Assembly: GCA_021186555.1 (NCBI GenBank) | Contig: JAJKFL010000006.1 | Span: 28,393,478 to 28,457,477 of the forward strand | Length of the DNA stretch: 64,000 nt | Direction: 5' to 3' | From: Reticulitermes speratus | Taxonomy: Eukaryota > Arthropoda > Insecta > Blattodea > Rhinotermitidae | Shown: piece by piece, positions 21,791 through 32,760 of the stretch | How the letters are laid out: the number at the start of each line of letters is the position of its first letter | How positions within the stretch are numbered: position 1 is the stretch's first letter | Made by a program: the position numbers and the translations under genes | Notes under the pieces: generated by a model | Told to the model about the DNA's origin: nothing | The model's database searches: none | The model's input: the letters and a program-made list of their open reading frames with translations, nothing else

Positions 21791-22591
21791 TGAAAAGATG
21801 GGTAAAGTTCAAAAGGTGGATGGTTCAAAAATTTTCTGTCTATTGCGCATGTCTATAAACAGAGCCGTCGGTAGGGCAGGACTGATGGGGCGGCCGCGCA
21901 GAGCACGGCGCTTCGAGGGACACCCCCCCCCCCCCCCCCCCACCACGCCAGCCCATCGATATCACGGCAGGCCAGATGACATTCATCCCGTGCATATTAC
22001 ATCATAAAGGTAGGTAGGTCTATGCACATAATAAATAACAAAGCCGAGACTGACTCTGGTTGGCGCGGCACAGTAATGCGACATGCAAGGTGGAGCATGG
22101 ATCTGATAGTAAGCGGTCAACAACAGACCGGACTATACGAGCGCGTGCTTCACAACGACACGAGTTTATGAAAGGAACTAAAAATATCGGACGGCGATAA
22201 AAAACATACAAAACACCCAATTCTATATCATTCGAACACGTTTTCACATAAGGAGTAAAGAATGCAAAACACTTCGTATCAGGTTGTACATATATATATA
22301 TATATTTCTCTGTTGGATACTATAACTTCAATATTACTAAGTTATGTGTGTATGTGTGTGTGCGGTAACATGTTTTAAATTTAAGCGCAAGAAGGGGTGT
22401 ACTCATAAAAAATTTGAAACTACTGGCATGAATCCATTAGTCAAGTTTGAAAATAATTTTAAAAGCTTTTAGCAAATAAAGAGAAAAAAATTGTCACAGG
22501 CCATAAAGGATACAAGATCACATTTTACAGTTTCTGTTCAATATTTAAGAACCGAATACGTTGAGTCGTCTTCTGCAATATGTAGTTTATT
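21791..22591. other. no gene; poly-C tract and microsatellites
   Basis: A pure C run lies at about 21922-21940, in a locally GC-rich patch (21870-21970), which creates a spurious proline-rich frame. (AT)n at 22288-22304 and (TG)n near 22345-22363. No supported gene. Confidence 0.6.
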
Positions 22592-23317
22592 AATAAAATA
22601 GGTTAGCCGATCCCAGTGGCCGTGCGGTCTAAGGCGTGGGTCTTCGGCCGCTCGCTTACTAGGATCGTGGGTTCGAATCCCACCGGGGGCATGGATGTTT
22701 GTGTTGTGATTGTTGTATAAGGACTAATATGGAACATAAGTGACATGAAGGACAAAAGGATTTAATACAGTACAAAAATGGACCAAAGGGGGAAAACCCC
22801 GGAGAGGCAAAAAAAAAATTCCCCACCGGGGGCATGGATGTTTGTGTTGTGTTTGTTGTAAGGACGGTAGTATGGAACATAAAAATGACATGAAGGACGA
22901 AAGGATTTAAACAGTACAAAAACGGATCAACGGGGAAAAAACCCCGGACAGGCAAAAAAAAAAAATCCCACCGGGGGCATGGATGTTTGTGTTGTGTTTG
23001 TTGTAAGGACGGTAGTATGGAACGTAAAAATGACATGAAGGACGAAAGGATTTAAACAGTACGAAAATGGATCAAAGGGAAAAAAACCCCGGACAGGCAA
23101 AAAAAAATCCCACCGGGGGCATGGATGTCTGTCTCTTGTGAGTGTTGTGTGTTGTCAGGTAGAGGTCTCTGCGACGAGCTGGTCCCTCGTCCAGAGGAGT
23201 CCTACCGACTGTGGTGTGTCTAAAGTGTGTGATCATGAAACCTCGACGAAACGAGGAGGCCCAGGCCCATATAGGGCTGTCGAGCCATAGGAAAAAAATA
23301 AAAAATAAAATAGGTTA
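22592..23317 (+). mobile_element. SINE-A copy 5, expanded by an internal tandem triplication
   Basis: The duplication AATAAAATAGGTTA at 22592-22605 and 23304-23317 brackets one unit of 698 bp, against the usual 265 bp. The tRNA-like head (22606-22691) and the 3' body (23111-23303) are normal. Between them lie three extra units (see next entry). The whole interval is bounded by a single target duplication, so it is one SINE insertion, not three. Confidence 0.95.
22681..23110. repeat. Three 142-145-bp tandem units inside SINE-A
   Basis: Units start at 22681, 22824 and 22969, and the normal SINE resumes at 23111. Each begins with the SINE's own CACCGGGGGCATGGATGT, diverges at TTGTGTTGTG, and then carries about 95 bp not present in other SINE-A copies. 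That part includes GGAACATAAAAATGACATGA, GGATTTAAACAGTAC and AAACCCCGGACAGGCAAA and ends in an A run. An A run followed by a renewed SINE segment looks like template switching or self-insertion followed by slippage. Confidence 0.93.
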
Positions 23318-23759
23318 TTTATTGACGAAATAAAGTTCTTATTATTAAGAATAATATTTCTTTGTTTTCTATAAAGTGTTTCCATTACTATCATTTTCAC
23401 TGCCCAAAGTATGAATTCATGTTCTAAACTACGTTAAATATAAGGAAACTTTACAGTTATCTTAATTTTTAGTGCTTTCGCTGCAGATGGGAAGCTACTA
23501 GATCTTGAACCCGATGGAGACAAACAGGCACAGAAATTATTTCTCGTGTATTCCTAAGTAATTCTTGCATTCGGAGCTCCAAAAAAAGTGGCCAAATATG
23601 AACGAGGAAATAGCACTCACGGAGCTACTCGCTGGTAACGTCACAGAACTGAGAAAGTTAGTTACCCTTGCACAAAAGATCGAATATAAGAGGTAAACAG
23701 CTGAAAGAACACGACTGAGGTTTGAAGGAGAATAAGAAATTGTTCGTACGTTGGATCGA
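23318..23759. other. no recognisable feature
   Basis: Unique AT-rich sequence with no supported gene. Confidence 0.5.
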
Positions 23760-24060
23760 TATACGATTAAATAAAAATGACATCAAAAACATCATAGCTT
23801 AGACGTAAAAAATAAAACTCAGATCGAGAGCTGAAAACTAGAAAAAGTAGAATTTACGATTAACATTACATTAACAATGTAGAACTTAGACGTAAAAAAG
23901 AAAACTCAGATCGAGAGCTGAAAACTAGAAAAAGTACGTTAAATAATATAGAATTTACGATTAACATTACATTAACAATGTAGAACTTAAGATTAATGTG
24001 AGGGATGTGCACCATAGAAAATTTGGTGTTAACGGCGACATCCCCGATATTCTGTAATGG
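23760..24060. repeat. Dispersed repeat R1, copy 1, with internal tandem duplication
   Basis: GACGTAAAAAA...CAGATCGAGAGCTGAAAACT...GAATTTACGATTAACATT starts at 23802 and again at 23889, a tandem duplication of 87 and about 102 bp. The two copies differ chiefly by a 15-base segment (CGTTAAATAATATA) absent from the first. The downstream part (AAAATTTGGTGTTAACGG, CTGTAATGGGACTC) and the unit itself match 33780-34020, so this is a dispersed repeat. Class unknown. Confidence 0.75.
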
Positions 24061-24669
24061 GACTCAGCAGATATTATTATTACATATTAAATATTAGAAT
24101 TTCTAACTGCAAACAGATTTGGAAATTTGGAAGGAATGTGAACCAGTAGTAAGATTCATCCTTTTTGTTCAGTTTCTTTAATAAATATTCTATTTTGGCG
24201 ATAATTACTGCCAAGGTCTGAGGTGCCTTACATATAAAGAATCGTATAAGAAGTGTTTCAAGCTGTTCAAAGGTGTGCCCTTTAAGAATCCTCTTTTAGA
24301 GAAGATAATCCAAGAACTGTGTCTAGTTTCCCTTAAATTACAGGAAACTTCAATTGGCCGCCTTCAGTCTCCTACTTGAAGCCGTGCGAAAACACGAAGA
24401 AAAGGTACGGCTTTGTGTTACCATTTCGACGCTTCTGTTGCGTTCAGAACAAACGGAAATGATCCGTAGCAGGCCGGATGTGACGAAATAAAGAACCTGA
24501 ACACGGTACCAAATTGATCTCTGGAGTCAGCAGTACAGTCGGGTGAATGAAATAGAGTTCAACCGGGCTGTAGTAACGAGCTTATTCTCTCAAACATAGA
24601 TATCGATATCGATGACTCAGAATTACGGTACCCTTGGGTTTCATTAAACTTATTTTATTATAAAGAACG
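24061..24669. other. no recognisable feature
   Basis: Nothing supported on either strand. Confidence 0.45.
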
Positions 24670-24990
24670 TGTACTAGAAAGGATAATGAGATTGGCTGGG
24701 CTCTTTGTACGTATGGGGGAGAAGAAAATCGCAGTGTTATGATGTCGAAAACTGAAGCAAAGAGACCACTTGGAAGACCTGGCCGGAAATAATGTTGAAG
24801 TGGAACTTCAAGAAAGAGATGAGATATCTTGGATTGGATTAATCTGTTCCGGGATAGTGAAAAGAGGCAGGCTTTTGTGATCAAGGTAATGAACATTTTA
24901 GTTTCCATAAATGTAGGAATATCCTAATTAGCCGAGAAACTATTAACTTCTCAAGAAAGACCTTGATCAATAGACTTAGTTAGTTAGTCA
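24670..24990 (+). pseudogene. LINE-2 remnant with TTAG tail
   Basis: Translation gives MRLAGLFVRMGEK and QRDHLEDLAG, then ERDEISWIGL, corresponding to the AGHVARMGE...[10 protein letters not shown]...DWIGL tail of LINE-2. Its 3' UTR (TTAGTTTCCATAAATGTAGG) and tail TTAGTTAGTTAGTCAGTTAG (24977-24997) follow. Decayed and 5'-truncated. Confidence 0.75.
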
Positions 24991-26249
24991 GTTAGTTATG
25001 TGTACTAATACCGGAATAGTTTCTGTAACTTCACGCGAAAGTGTCAATGCACTATGGTAAAGAATCAGCTAAATAAGAGCATTCAAAAAATACGTAATTG
25101 TATCACATACTACGTAGCATTTATCACTGAGGAATTCACCAGCAAACATTAAAAATAATGGACTTCAGGGGGAAAAGGCTAACAAGATAAAAGGTCATAG
25201 CAATTAAGGCTCAGACAAAACTCTCATTACTTTAAAAGGAATCAGAATGATTCTAAGAAATAAGGTCTTAGACAAACGGGCAGAGAGTTTATGGATATTA
25301 AAAAGTGTAGCGCACGTTTATTAGACCTAGAAATTTATGTTTCAGGCCAGGGGTACACAAACCGAAACTCTAACATCCGCTTCCAAATTCTATATGATAT
25401 GAAGCATGTTGCATAATGAGGGCCGACAAATATAAGGCACCATCGTCTTTAATTTAGCAGCCATGGCGACCTGGCACCAGGGATTGTGCACCCCTGTTTT
25501 AGGTTACATACATTTTAATTTACCCGTAATTTAACTTTCATTTTTCCCAGGAAAATGTCATTGTTTTAATTAAACACGCAATACACTCACAATAGCAGAT
25601 ATAACGATCTCGTGTTCGTAAAATGCATTTAAAAAAGTTGTGTCCTAGGTTTTATTGTTATTAGCTGGAATTTAAAGTTTTATTTACAACAATTTCTCAT
25701 GTAACAAATTACCAGGAACGTTGCAGAAATTTGTGACTCCCATTAGTAAACGTTATTTTTCCGATAGATTAATCTAAACAGTGCGCTAAGAAGAAGGAAC
25801 ACTAAAATGTTGAATCGGCTTGAGTTCGTATGACTACAAGCTGTTCAATAACCACTTTCCCTGACCTTTGTAAAACATCTGTTCTTGAAGCGATTATTTT
25901 TCTGGTTGTAACCATTTAAAGCTCAGGGGTAATTCTATGTACAGCCAGGCTCAAAATTAAAAGACTTCGCACTTTTACCATTAAGTGTATTTATGGGTTT
26001 CGTATGATTCTTAGAATAAGCAGCAAACATTGTCCCGTACAGTATCAAGCTGTTGGTATTTTAATGGAAACAACGTGTTTTCTGTAAAGTATAAACAAAA
26101 TTGTTAAACATAATTTAGCCTAACTGAAGCGTAAAATTTTAATGACTGGGTCAGTTTATAATATGTTCCCATTGTAAAACGGAGTACTTCTCTTTTGGCA
26201 AGCCGACTGCAAGCAGTGGCCTTTACAGTTTCATCCTGTTAAACAATAT
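24991..26249. other. gene-free stretch
   Basis: AT-rich unique sequence with no long open frame and no recognised repeat. Confidence 0.5.
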
Positions 26250-26455
26250 TCGGCGTGCATAATTACTCTGTGGGACGCTAATATTAAAATGGATCTTAAA
26301 GAAGTAGGTTGGGGTTACGTGGACTAGAGTCATCTGGCTAAGGATACGAACAAGTGGCAGGCTGTTGTGAATAGGGTAGTAACTTTCGGGTTCTACAATA
26401 TGTGGAGAATTTGTTGATTTACTCAAAAAGGACTCCGCTCCACGAAGCTAGTTCG
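26250..26455 (+). pseudogene. LINE-2 3' end
   Basis: CTAATATTAAAATGGATCTTA and AAAGAAGTAGGTTGGGG, then the GGCTGTTGTGAATAGGGT and TTTCGGGTTCTACAATATG blocks, match the last part of ORF2 and the 3' UTR of the other LINE-2 copies. Only a trace of the TTAG tail is left (CTAGTTCGTTAC). Confidence 0.75.
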
Positions 26456-26784
26456 TTACTATATAATTTCTTTTAAAATACACTTCTAAGAAATATAAAA
26501 CAGACCAAGTCCACGACCCAGCAGTCAAACTTTCTGTGGGCTGAACTGCAAAGTAAAGAAGGGAAATAAAAAACCGATGAAAATTTGAATGAAGAAATAG
26601 TGTGACACTGCTTCTGACGGTCCTGCCTCAAGTTTTTAAGAAATCTACAAGAAAAGGACTCCTAAAACATGTATGCGAAGAAATAATAGAAGTAATAATT
26701 ACGAATTTACAGACAGCGAACGAGTGGACGAAGAAAGTCTCACAGAGTCCTACGCCTGTACTAAAACAAAGCCGCTCTGTGTCA
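26456..26784. other. no recognisable feature
   Basis: A 63-codon plus-strand frame (26602-26793) and an overlapping antisense frame occur. Neither has a recognisable domain. Confidence 0.4.
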
Positions 26785-27140
26785 AAAAGGTAGGCAATGT
26801 ATGTGTAACGTCGTATTATGGCGCACTCGCGTAATGTTTGTACCTCCTCGGATAACCTAAGAGCCTGATACCATTTCACTTGAAGAGGTCTCCTTTATGA
26901 CAATTTAATGTCGCCGAAAACATTAATATTTACCTACTTAGATCTTCATGTAAATCGCTCTATATTTTTGCCCGATTTTAACCAAACTTGGATTTTCTGG
27001 ACAGAATTTCATAAAACCCCCCAGTATCAAATTTCAAGTAAATTAGTCTAGCGGGAGCCGCGCTGATACACGCAGACAGAAGAACGGACGGACATGACGA
27101 AGGTACAGACTCTTGTGGCGACTATGCCCAAAAAGAACAG
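26785..27140 (+). repeat. Dispersed repeat R2, copy 1
   Basis: Blocks AGGCAATGTATGTGTAACG, GGCGCACTCGCGTAATG, ATTTTAACCAAACTTGGATT, TCTGGACAGAATTTCATAAA, AGCGGGAGCCGCGCTGATAC and ACGGACGGACATGACGAAGG recur in the same order at 41810-42340. The second part resembles a repeat type found downstream of many insect retroelements (a fixed string about an unknown 'CCGATTTTGACGAAACT'-like phrase). I cannot assign the class. Confidence 0.7.
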
Positions 27141-27340
27141 TAGTATCCTGGTATGGCTGATGAACAGTTTAGTACATATGCAGTAAGTTCGCAGCTCAGC
27201 ATACAAACAGGAAGCCTGTACCACTCAAATGTTGTTTCGGCCTGCATAGTCTGCGAAAGTCGGCTGTTGGCAACACAGCGGTAACTTACAACTGACTACC
27301 ATCAAACTTCAGGAAATTTGAATCCTGGTAAAGTTTGAAA

Positions 27341-27564
27341 GTTCATATTTTATTTTTTTTCCAATGGCTCGACACACCACACTCGGTAGGACTCCTCTGG
27401 ACGAGGGACCAGCTCGTCGCAGAGACCTCTACCGGACAACACACAACACTCACAAGAGACATACATCCATGCCCCCGGTTGGATTCGAACCCACAATCTT
27501 AGCAAGCGAGCGGCCACAGACCCACGCCTTAGACCGCGCGGCCACTGGGATCGGCGTTCATATT
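27341..27564 (-). mobile_element. SINE-A copy 6 with a 3' internal deletion
   Basis: Body 27350-27555, flanked by GTTCATATT at 27341-27349 and 27556-27564. On the minus strand the head and body are intact up to GGTGTGTC. The sequence then jumps to GAGCCATTGGAAA, losing the roughly 60 bases with the CCTCGAA...GAGGCC hairpin. Insertion followed by deletion, or inheritance from a deleted source copy, would both fit. Confidence 0.93.
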
Positions 27565-29084
27565 CTGTAGTTTTCAAATACCTAATATTTGCTTAATGTT
27601 ACAAGTAACTGACAGTGCAGAGTGAGAAGACAAACAGCCGTGTGCGTGACATGGAACTGATGTCTGTAATCAACAGAACACTAAAAGTCCTCCTGATGCT
27701 CAACTGAGTAATACGTCATGAACAAATAAGAGGGAGCGGAGGCATAGATCCATGCTTTCTTGACCTCGAAGCTGAATGGAAGTAAGTGTTCAGAGATCAC
27801 AGAGTACACAATGAATATGAGGCTGTGGCCTCCAGATCCGTTCTGAGTGCTGTCCCGAGCAGAGATATCTCTGCCCTGGTGCAAACGGAATCCCAGTCAT
27901 TCATCCCATAATCTTAACACTATACCGACCTCACTTTCCCGACATCGGAAGGTGAATGTAACATATGAATTAACCAGCAGGAGAATCCACATGTATGGAA
28001 TTACAAGTTAAAATTCATTTTAAACAATGCATAACCTTCCTCGAGAATGAATAGTTAGCCATCCTGTCACGAGATTCCGAGAATTAATCAGCTTCTTCAC
28101 AAGATCACATCATGACGTTCTGTCAATTATGTCCTCAGGAAATTTATCTCGTTACCGTCTTCAGTCACAAAATGCCTCTAAAGGACTATTCGATGTCACA
28201 AGAGGTTTATTTTTCTAATTCTACACATACACGTGGGCGCCATACACACACCACACACACACACACACACACTTCTTTTGATTCCACTAGTGGCATCCAA
28301 TCCATCTAAGCCTTCTGAGTTATCTACCCCACAAGCACTACGTAAGACAAATTATTTACGAAGCTGCACTTTCTGTAATCCATTTCATTCAGTGACACTC
28401 CATATCGCCTAATTCGTAATTGACACAGATAACAGGACATGTAGCAAACAATTACAAAAAGACAAAGTAAAAAAACTCAAATCACAGAAAAATATATTTA
28501 CTTCAGCAGCTGTCTCTGCAGCCCCATAATCAGAACCATAGATCAACTGTGAAAGTTTTAAAATTAGGAAAAAAGTGTTTTAAGAAATAATAATACTCGT
28601 ACATGATAAAATATGCTGGTAAGACACGGACTATGTTATAAGTTAAGTCTCTGGGGTACAGTGGTCATTAGAAAGCTAATAGTCGCTAAGCTATTCAAGC
28701 AGCTTCACTACTTCAAAGGAATCAGGAGGCTGAAAATTCAGATCTTCTGGAATATAATGCTGTGTTAATTCGTGAACAGTGATGTGGCAACTAATAAGCA
28801 GTCGACATGGCCTAACATCCCAGAAGAATTGAATCGTCAACCTTTTTTCCATAAGCAGAGGAGTTTATTTTTATTCGAGTCAACTAGTAAATATTTATCT
28901 GATTAAATTTACCAGTCGGCATGGTGTAAAATCCCACAAAGCTTGAGTAAGAAGTCAAATCTCGTAATGAGACGGTTCAGTATTATTGAATCCATAAGAT
29001 ACCGCAACTGGTCTCAGCCCTCAGACAAATTAATACACTCTATGTCGTCACAGTATATTTAGCTAAGATCATTTTTATAGTTCT
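27565..29084. other. gene-free stretch with a CA microsatellite
   Basis: (CA)n at about 28244-28271. Otherwise unique AT-rich sequence with no supported gene. Confidence 0.5.
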
Positions 29085-29420
29085 CCCATCTACATCTTGT
29101 TCTCCAAAGTGGTTTTCTTTCAGGTTTCCCGAATAAATGTTGGATGCATATCTCATCTGTCCCACACCTACCACATGCCATATGCCACACAAATTTCATC
29201 CTCCTTCATCTCATCATTTAATAGAATCTGTTGAAGATAAGGAATACTGCATTATGCAGTGCACTCTACCTTCCTGTTAGCTACTTCTTCTTTCTTGGGT
29301 CAAAGCATTCTCTTCGGCATCCTGCTCTCCAACATCTTTGGTCTATTAACTTCCATTACAGTAAAAGACCAAGTTTCACGTCCATTCAAAACAACATGAT
29401 ATCATATACACCTATAAACA
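29085..29420 (-). pseudogene. LINE-2-like ORF2 fragment
   Basis: On the minus strand, across stops, the reading contains TWSFTVMEVNRPKMLESRM, then PKRML, the LLNDEMKEDEICVAYGMW block and a KTTLENKM-like end at the CTCCCATCTACATC segment (29085-29098). It corresponds to the ETWSLTLREEHRLRVFENRVLR...GRPRRRWED region of LINE-2, but is more diverged and may belong to a sister family. Confidence 0.6.
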
Positions 29421-29469
29421 TCCATATATAATACTCGTATTATAATTTATACACAGACGCACATAATTT

Positions 29470-29690
29470 TAATGCTATTTAACGACGCTCTCAATTACTA
29501 AGTCTATATAATGTCGGCGATATATGAATGAGTAAGGAGCATTGGTGGAATGACACTGAAAGGCGAAAACAAGGTAGTCGGAGAAAAATCTATTCCAGTG
29601 TCACATTGTCCACCAGAGTCCACACGTACCGGACCTGGGTTTCGGCAGTGAGAGGCCGATGACCGCGTTAGTCATGTTACGGCCTATGCA
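29470..29690 (-). mobile_element. SINE-D copy (fourth tRNA-related SINE family), decayed
   Basis: The TGCTATTTAACGACGCTCTC segment (29471-29490) is the 3'-end signature (antisense here) of a widespread insect SINE as I recall it. The tRNA-like head should lie to its right; around 29630-29690, GTACCGGACCTGGGTTTCGG and GTGAGAGGCCGATGACCGCG represent a degraded head. Other copies lie at 57397 (better B box) and perhaps 14045. Confidence 0.55.
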
Positions 29691-30287
29691 AACTTAAATT
29701 CTTGATTCAGGGTATAATCGTTCACAGAGACGTACACTTGCAGTTATTGTAATACGTTAGGTTTATGTATTATTAATATAATATATAATCACACTTTATT
29801 ACATTATAATTCGTGTACGTGAACACCCTGTATACGTATATCCAAGGAAATCAGAGCTGACTCGTGGTGTTCTCCAAATTTTTGGGAAATCATATTATTG
29901 CGGACGGATTCTGGGTATGTTCATGTATACTACTTTTTGCCAGTATTTGCGAAATTTTGAGAAGCTAACATTCTGTTCCTTTGTTCATTTCCACTTGCCA
30001 CGTGGAGGTTATTTAATGTTGCACACGAATTACGAAGAAATTAAAATTAAATTAAGTAAGCAAGGTCACCTGGAAGCCTAGTCTGAAATTTAAAACATTT
30101 ATATGGTACAGAGGAGACGACAAGTGCTTCATCTGTTGGTTTTTTAAAATTAATTTTAGTACGCATGTCTTGCGGTCAAATGTGCTAGATTATATTTGCA
30201 GATCCGTGCAAAATGGACATTTTCTGCAGCTTGCAGGTATGTTAAATCTTCACAGTGATGTAATACTCAGTTAAATTGGGAGGGACT

Positions 30288-30548
30288 GAACTAACTAACT
30301 AACTAACTAACTGCTTGGAGCAGAGTCCTTCCTGAGAGGCAAATAGGTTCTCAGCTAGTCAAGAAATTCCCCGCACTTTATGGAACCATAAGGTTCATTA
30401 CCGCATTCACAAGCGCCAGCCACCTGTCCCTATCCTGAGCCAGAGCAATCCAGTCCATGCCTCCCCATCCCACTTCTTGAAGATATATTTTAATATTATC
30501 CTCCCATCTATGCTTAGGTCTTCCAATTGGTCTCTTCCCTCAGGCTTC
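30288..30548 (-). pseudogene. LINE-2 3' end with AACT tail
   Basis: (AACT)n at 30289-30311 is the antisense TTAG tail. The following TGGAACCATAAGGTTCATTA, AGCCACCTGTCCCTATCCTGA, TCCAGTCCATGCCTCCCCAT and TATTATCCTCCCATCTATGC are the antisense of the 3' UTR and the ends of ORF2 (RDWIGLAQDRDR and RRRWEDN boxes). One of the least decayed LINE-2 tails. It stops abruptly at about 30548, where another repeat begins. Confidence 0.9.
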
Positions 30549-30680
30549 CGCCGCGATGTTGATGAGATCTGCGATCTTCTGGGATATTACGCAGCGTCGT
30601 GTGATAATTGTTTACTGACATTTCGGGACAACGTATCGGTCCCATCTTCAAGGGTCACGAGTCCGAGTTGATCAACACGA
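30545..30680. repeat. Repeat R3, copy 1, containing the hairpin motif
   Basis: GATGAGATCTGCGATCTTCT, GATATTACGCAGC and TTTACTGACATTTCGGGACA, then ATCGGTCCCATCTTCAAGGG, are repeated at 31520-31630 and, in reverse, at about 31988-32060. The motif at 30616-30653 folds by GGGAC/GTCCC pairing and on the minus strand reads CTTGAAGATGGGAC...GTCCCGAAATGTC. Confidence 0.75.
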
Positions 30681-31519
30681 TAGTTACTTTCCCCAGTTCC
30701 CTATGTGTGTTTGTGTTCCGTCTCTCTCACAGCTCTTGATTCGATTCAATAAACCAGAAGGCCCGTCATTAAAAAAAAGTTCTTTAGTAAGAAATATTTA
30801 TTTTTAACAAAGTATCTAACTAAATGGTGCAGGGCATTCCTTGGGAATATAGAAGTCGTTCAGATGTGTTTATTTAAGTATTACAAATTTGTCTTCAACA
30901 GTTTGTGTATACATGCCTAATGAATAGTCAACACGCAAATGATACTCTTTATAGCAGAACCTATATACGACATCATGGTTACTATGGTAACAGAAACACA
31001 AATACAAAAACAATCTTCTTGATTACGCATGTTAGAAGAAAAAAATCATGGCCGGGCAAGCATTACACAAAAGAGGCTTCATGATCAGGGCTACCAAATG
31101 CAGCTAAGCACCTTTTCATCGCAGATTCGTGTAATAACACAAGGGAAGTTGGAATCACAAATATTTGCCTCATCGTTGGAAGAGCAGCGCCATGCAATCG
31201 GGAGAAACAGATGAGACGACGCAGTGTTTTGTCGTGTTTGCCACATGTTCCGCAAATATTAGTTCTCGTAAAGAGGACAGTTACGTATTCTCGTCCATGC
31301 GGCTGGTTCTGCTGCGTCTCATTCATCACTTGGCGTCAGTTCCAGTCTGTGCAAGAACTGCGTGCAACCGCGGAAGAGCATGTCTGCCCGCTGTTCTAAA
31401 CAGCGTGCATTAGACTACATTCTTTTTATAAACAGTAAAAATATAATATCCCCATTCTTTAAGCACCACGTAGGGGGAAACATTACATTTACGCAGTCTT
31501 GGAAAAAGACGGTAGCCGT
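30681..31519. other. no supported gene
   Basis: Includes several overlapping frames of 60-90 codons at 31029-31413 on both strands. They lack any domain and no frame is clearly constrained. Confidence 0.45.
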
Positions 31520-32060
31520 GATTTCCGCCGCGGTGTAAATTAGATCTTCGCTCTTCTGCGATGTTATGCAGCATAGATAGGTAGTTACGACGTCTCGGGA
31601 CAACCTATCAGTCCCTTTTCAAGGGCCAAGCAATCCAATCAACTGCTTAACCCTTGAAAATGGAATAGGTAAGTTGTACCGAAATAAACTTTGTACGATC
31701 TACAATGAATTAGACCTAGTTAAAGTGATAAGATTAGAAAGATTGGGGTGGCTGGAACACCTTTTTAGAATGCAAGAAATGGGTCCCTGCAGAAAGCTGA
31801 CTCTACATAAAGCAGAAGGCACTCGACGTGTTGAAGAACCCAGGTTGAGGTGGCTTGAGTCCGCTGAGGAAGATGTAAAGAACATGACCATTAGGAATTG
31901 GAGACGTAGCAGGATCGAGAACAGTGGAGGATAAGTTTGGAAGAGATTAAAAGTCCACCAAGGACTGTAATGCCAGAAGAGGAAGAAGGTTGTCCCGAAA
32001 AGTCGGTCATTGGGTAATATCTCAGAAGAGCAAAGACCTCAACATGATAGACAAAGATCA
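31520..32060. mobile_element. Repeat R3, copies 2 and 3 in inverted orientation around a LINE-3 fragment
   Basis: 31525-31630 matches 30545-30680. At 31988-32030, GGTTGTCCCGAAAAGTCGGT and TCAGAAGAGCAAAGACCTCA match the reverse complement of 31540-31610 (GGTTGTCCCGAGACGTCG, CAGAAGAGCGAAGATCT). The two form a foldback of about 540 bp with the LINE-3 fragment inside. Whether the LINE inserted into a foldback or two repeats flank it by chance is not settled. Confidence 0.55.
31640..31975 (+). pseudogene. LINE-3 remnant: ORF2 C-terminus, 86 codons open
   Basis: The open frame 31674-31934 contains NELDLVKVIRLERLGWLEHL, FRMQEMGPCRKLT and RVEEPRLRWLESAEEDVKN, then MTIRNWRRSR. This is the RLxWLGHV-RM...GRPxLRWLD-VEEDL...RNWR tail of a CR1/Jockey-like LINE ORF2. 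The basic R-R-G-R-P box is altered (RRVEEPR). The copy is truncated on the 5' side. This family differs from LINE-1 and LINE-2. Confidence 0.8.
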
Positions 32061-32476
32061 ACTTCACACTGCGGTCGATTTATTCCCGAGGAAGGAATCG
32101 CAGTACACTAACTCTCTACTCTCTCTCGTATACAATGGATGACAGACGTTCGATTCCCAACAGGAGAAAGAACACTTTCCTTTCCCAAAGCGCCCCAGAG
32201 TGGCTGTGGGGCCCATCGAGTGTCCTATCCGGTACGTACCAGGAAATGGGGGTCTAACTTAAAATTCTATGGGCGAATTTCGTTGTGACTCATTTTGGCC
32301 TACTATAAAATCTGTTTTAACCTCAACTATGATCCGATCGTTTGAGAGTTATCGGAAAACTATTCGGACAGGTTAGGGGAACGGACATACAGTACGTTGC
32401 TCGCTTCAACTTGGGCTGCACATATTCTAACTGGCAGCAGCCTCGACAATAAAGAGCAGGTAACATAATTTCAAGG
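32061..32476 (+). other. no gene; possible weak copy of repeat R2
   Basis: At 32270-32400, GGGCGAATTTCGTTGTGACT, CCTCAACTATGATCCGATCG and the AACGGACATACAG end resemble the 3' half of R2 in layout only. Not secure. Confidence 0.35.
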
Positions 32477-32760
32477 GCCGTGCCATGGCTCAGGCGGTTA
32501 GTCGCAGGCCTCTCACCACGGAGGCCCGAGTTCGATCCCGGGTCAGTCTATGTGGGATTTGTGGTAGACAAAGTGGCATTGGGTCAGGTTTTTCCCCGAG
32601 TACTTCGGTTTTCCCCTGTCAGTTTCATGCCACCAGTGCTCCATTACACGAAAAAACTAATCATTTTCATCACAGGGTTGCACAATAAGCCTCAAGGCTG
32701 CGGTGCGTCCGTAGAACCTGCTGCGGGGCCCTTCACCCCCCCCCCCAAAAAAAAAATCAG
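32477..32760 (+). mobile_element. SINE-E (fifth tRNA-derived SINE family)
   Basis: The head GCCGTGCCATGGCTCAGG has a canonical A box (TGGCTCAGGCGGTTAG) and a B box GAGTTCGATCCCG at about 32528-32541. A body with GTCAGGTTTTTCCCCGAGTA follows, then a C run (32736-32745) and A run. tRNA-derived with a pol III promoter; no intact tRNA fold is claimed. It is the only copy in the window. Confidence 0.8.

Noticed and set aside
21798-22007. Proline-rich frame
   Set aside because: Created by the poly-C tract at 21922-21940.
22659-23036. 125-codon frame with repeats
   Set aside because: Produced by the tandem units inside the expanded SINE-A.
31029-31413. Cluster of overlapping 60-90 codon frames
   Set aside because: Frames on both strands, none constrained or similar to a known family.
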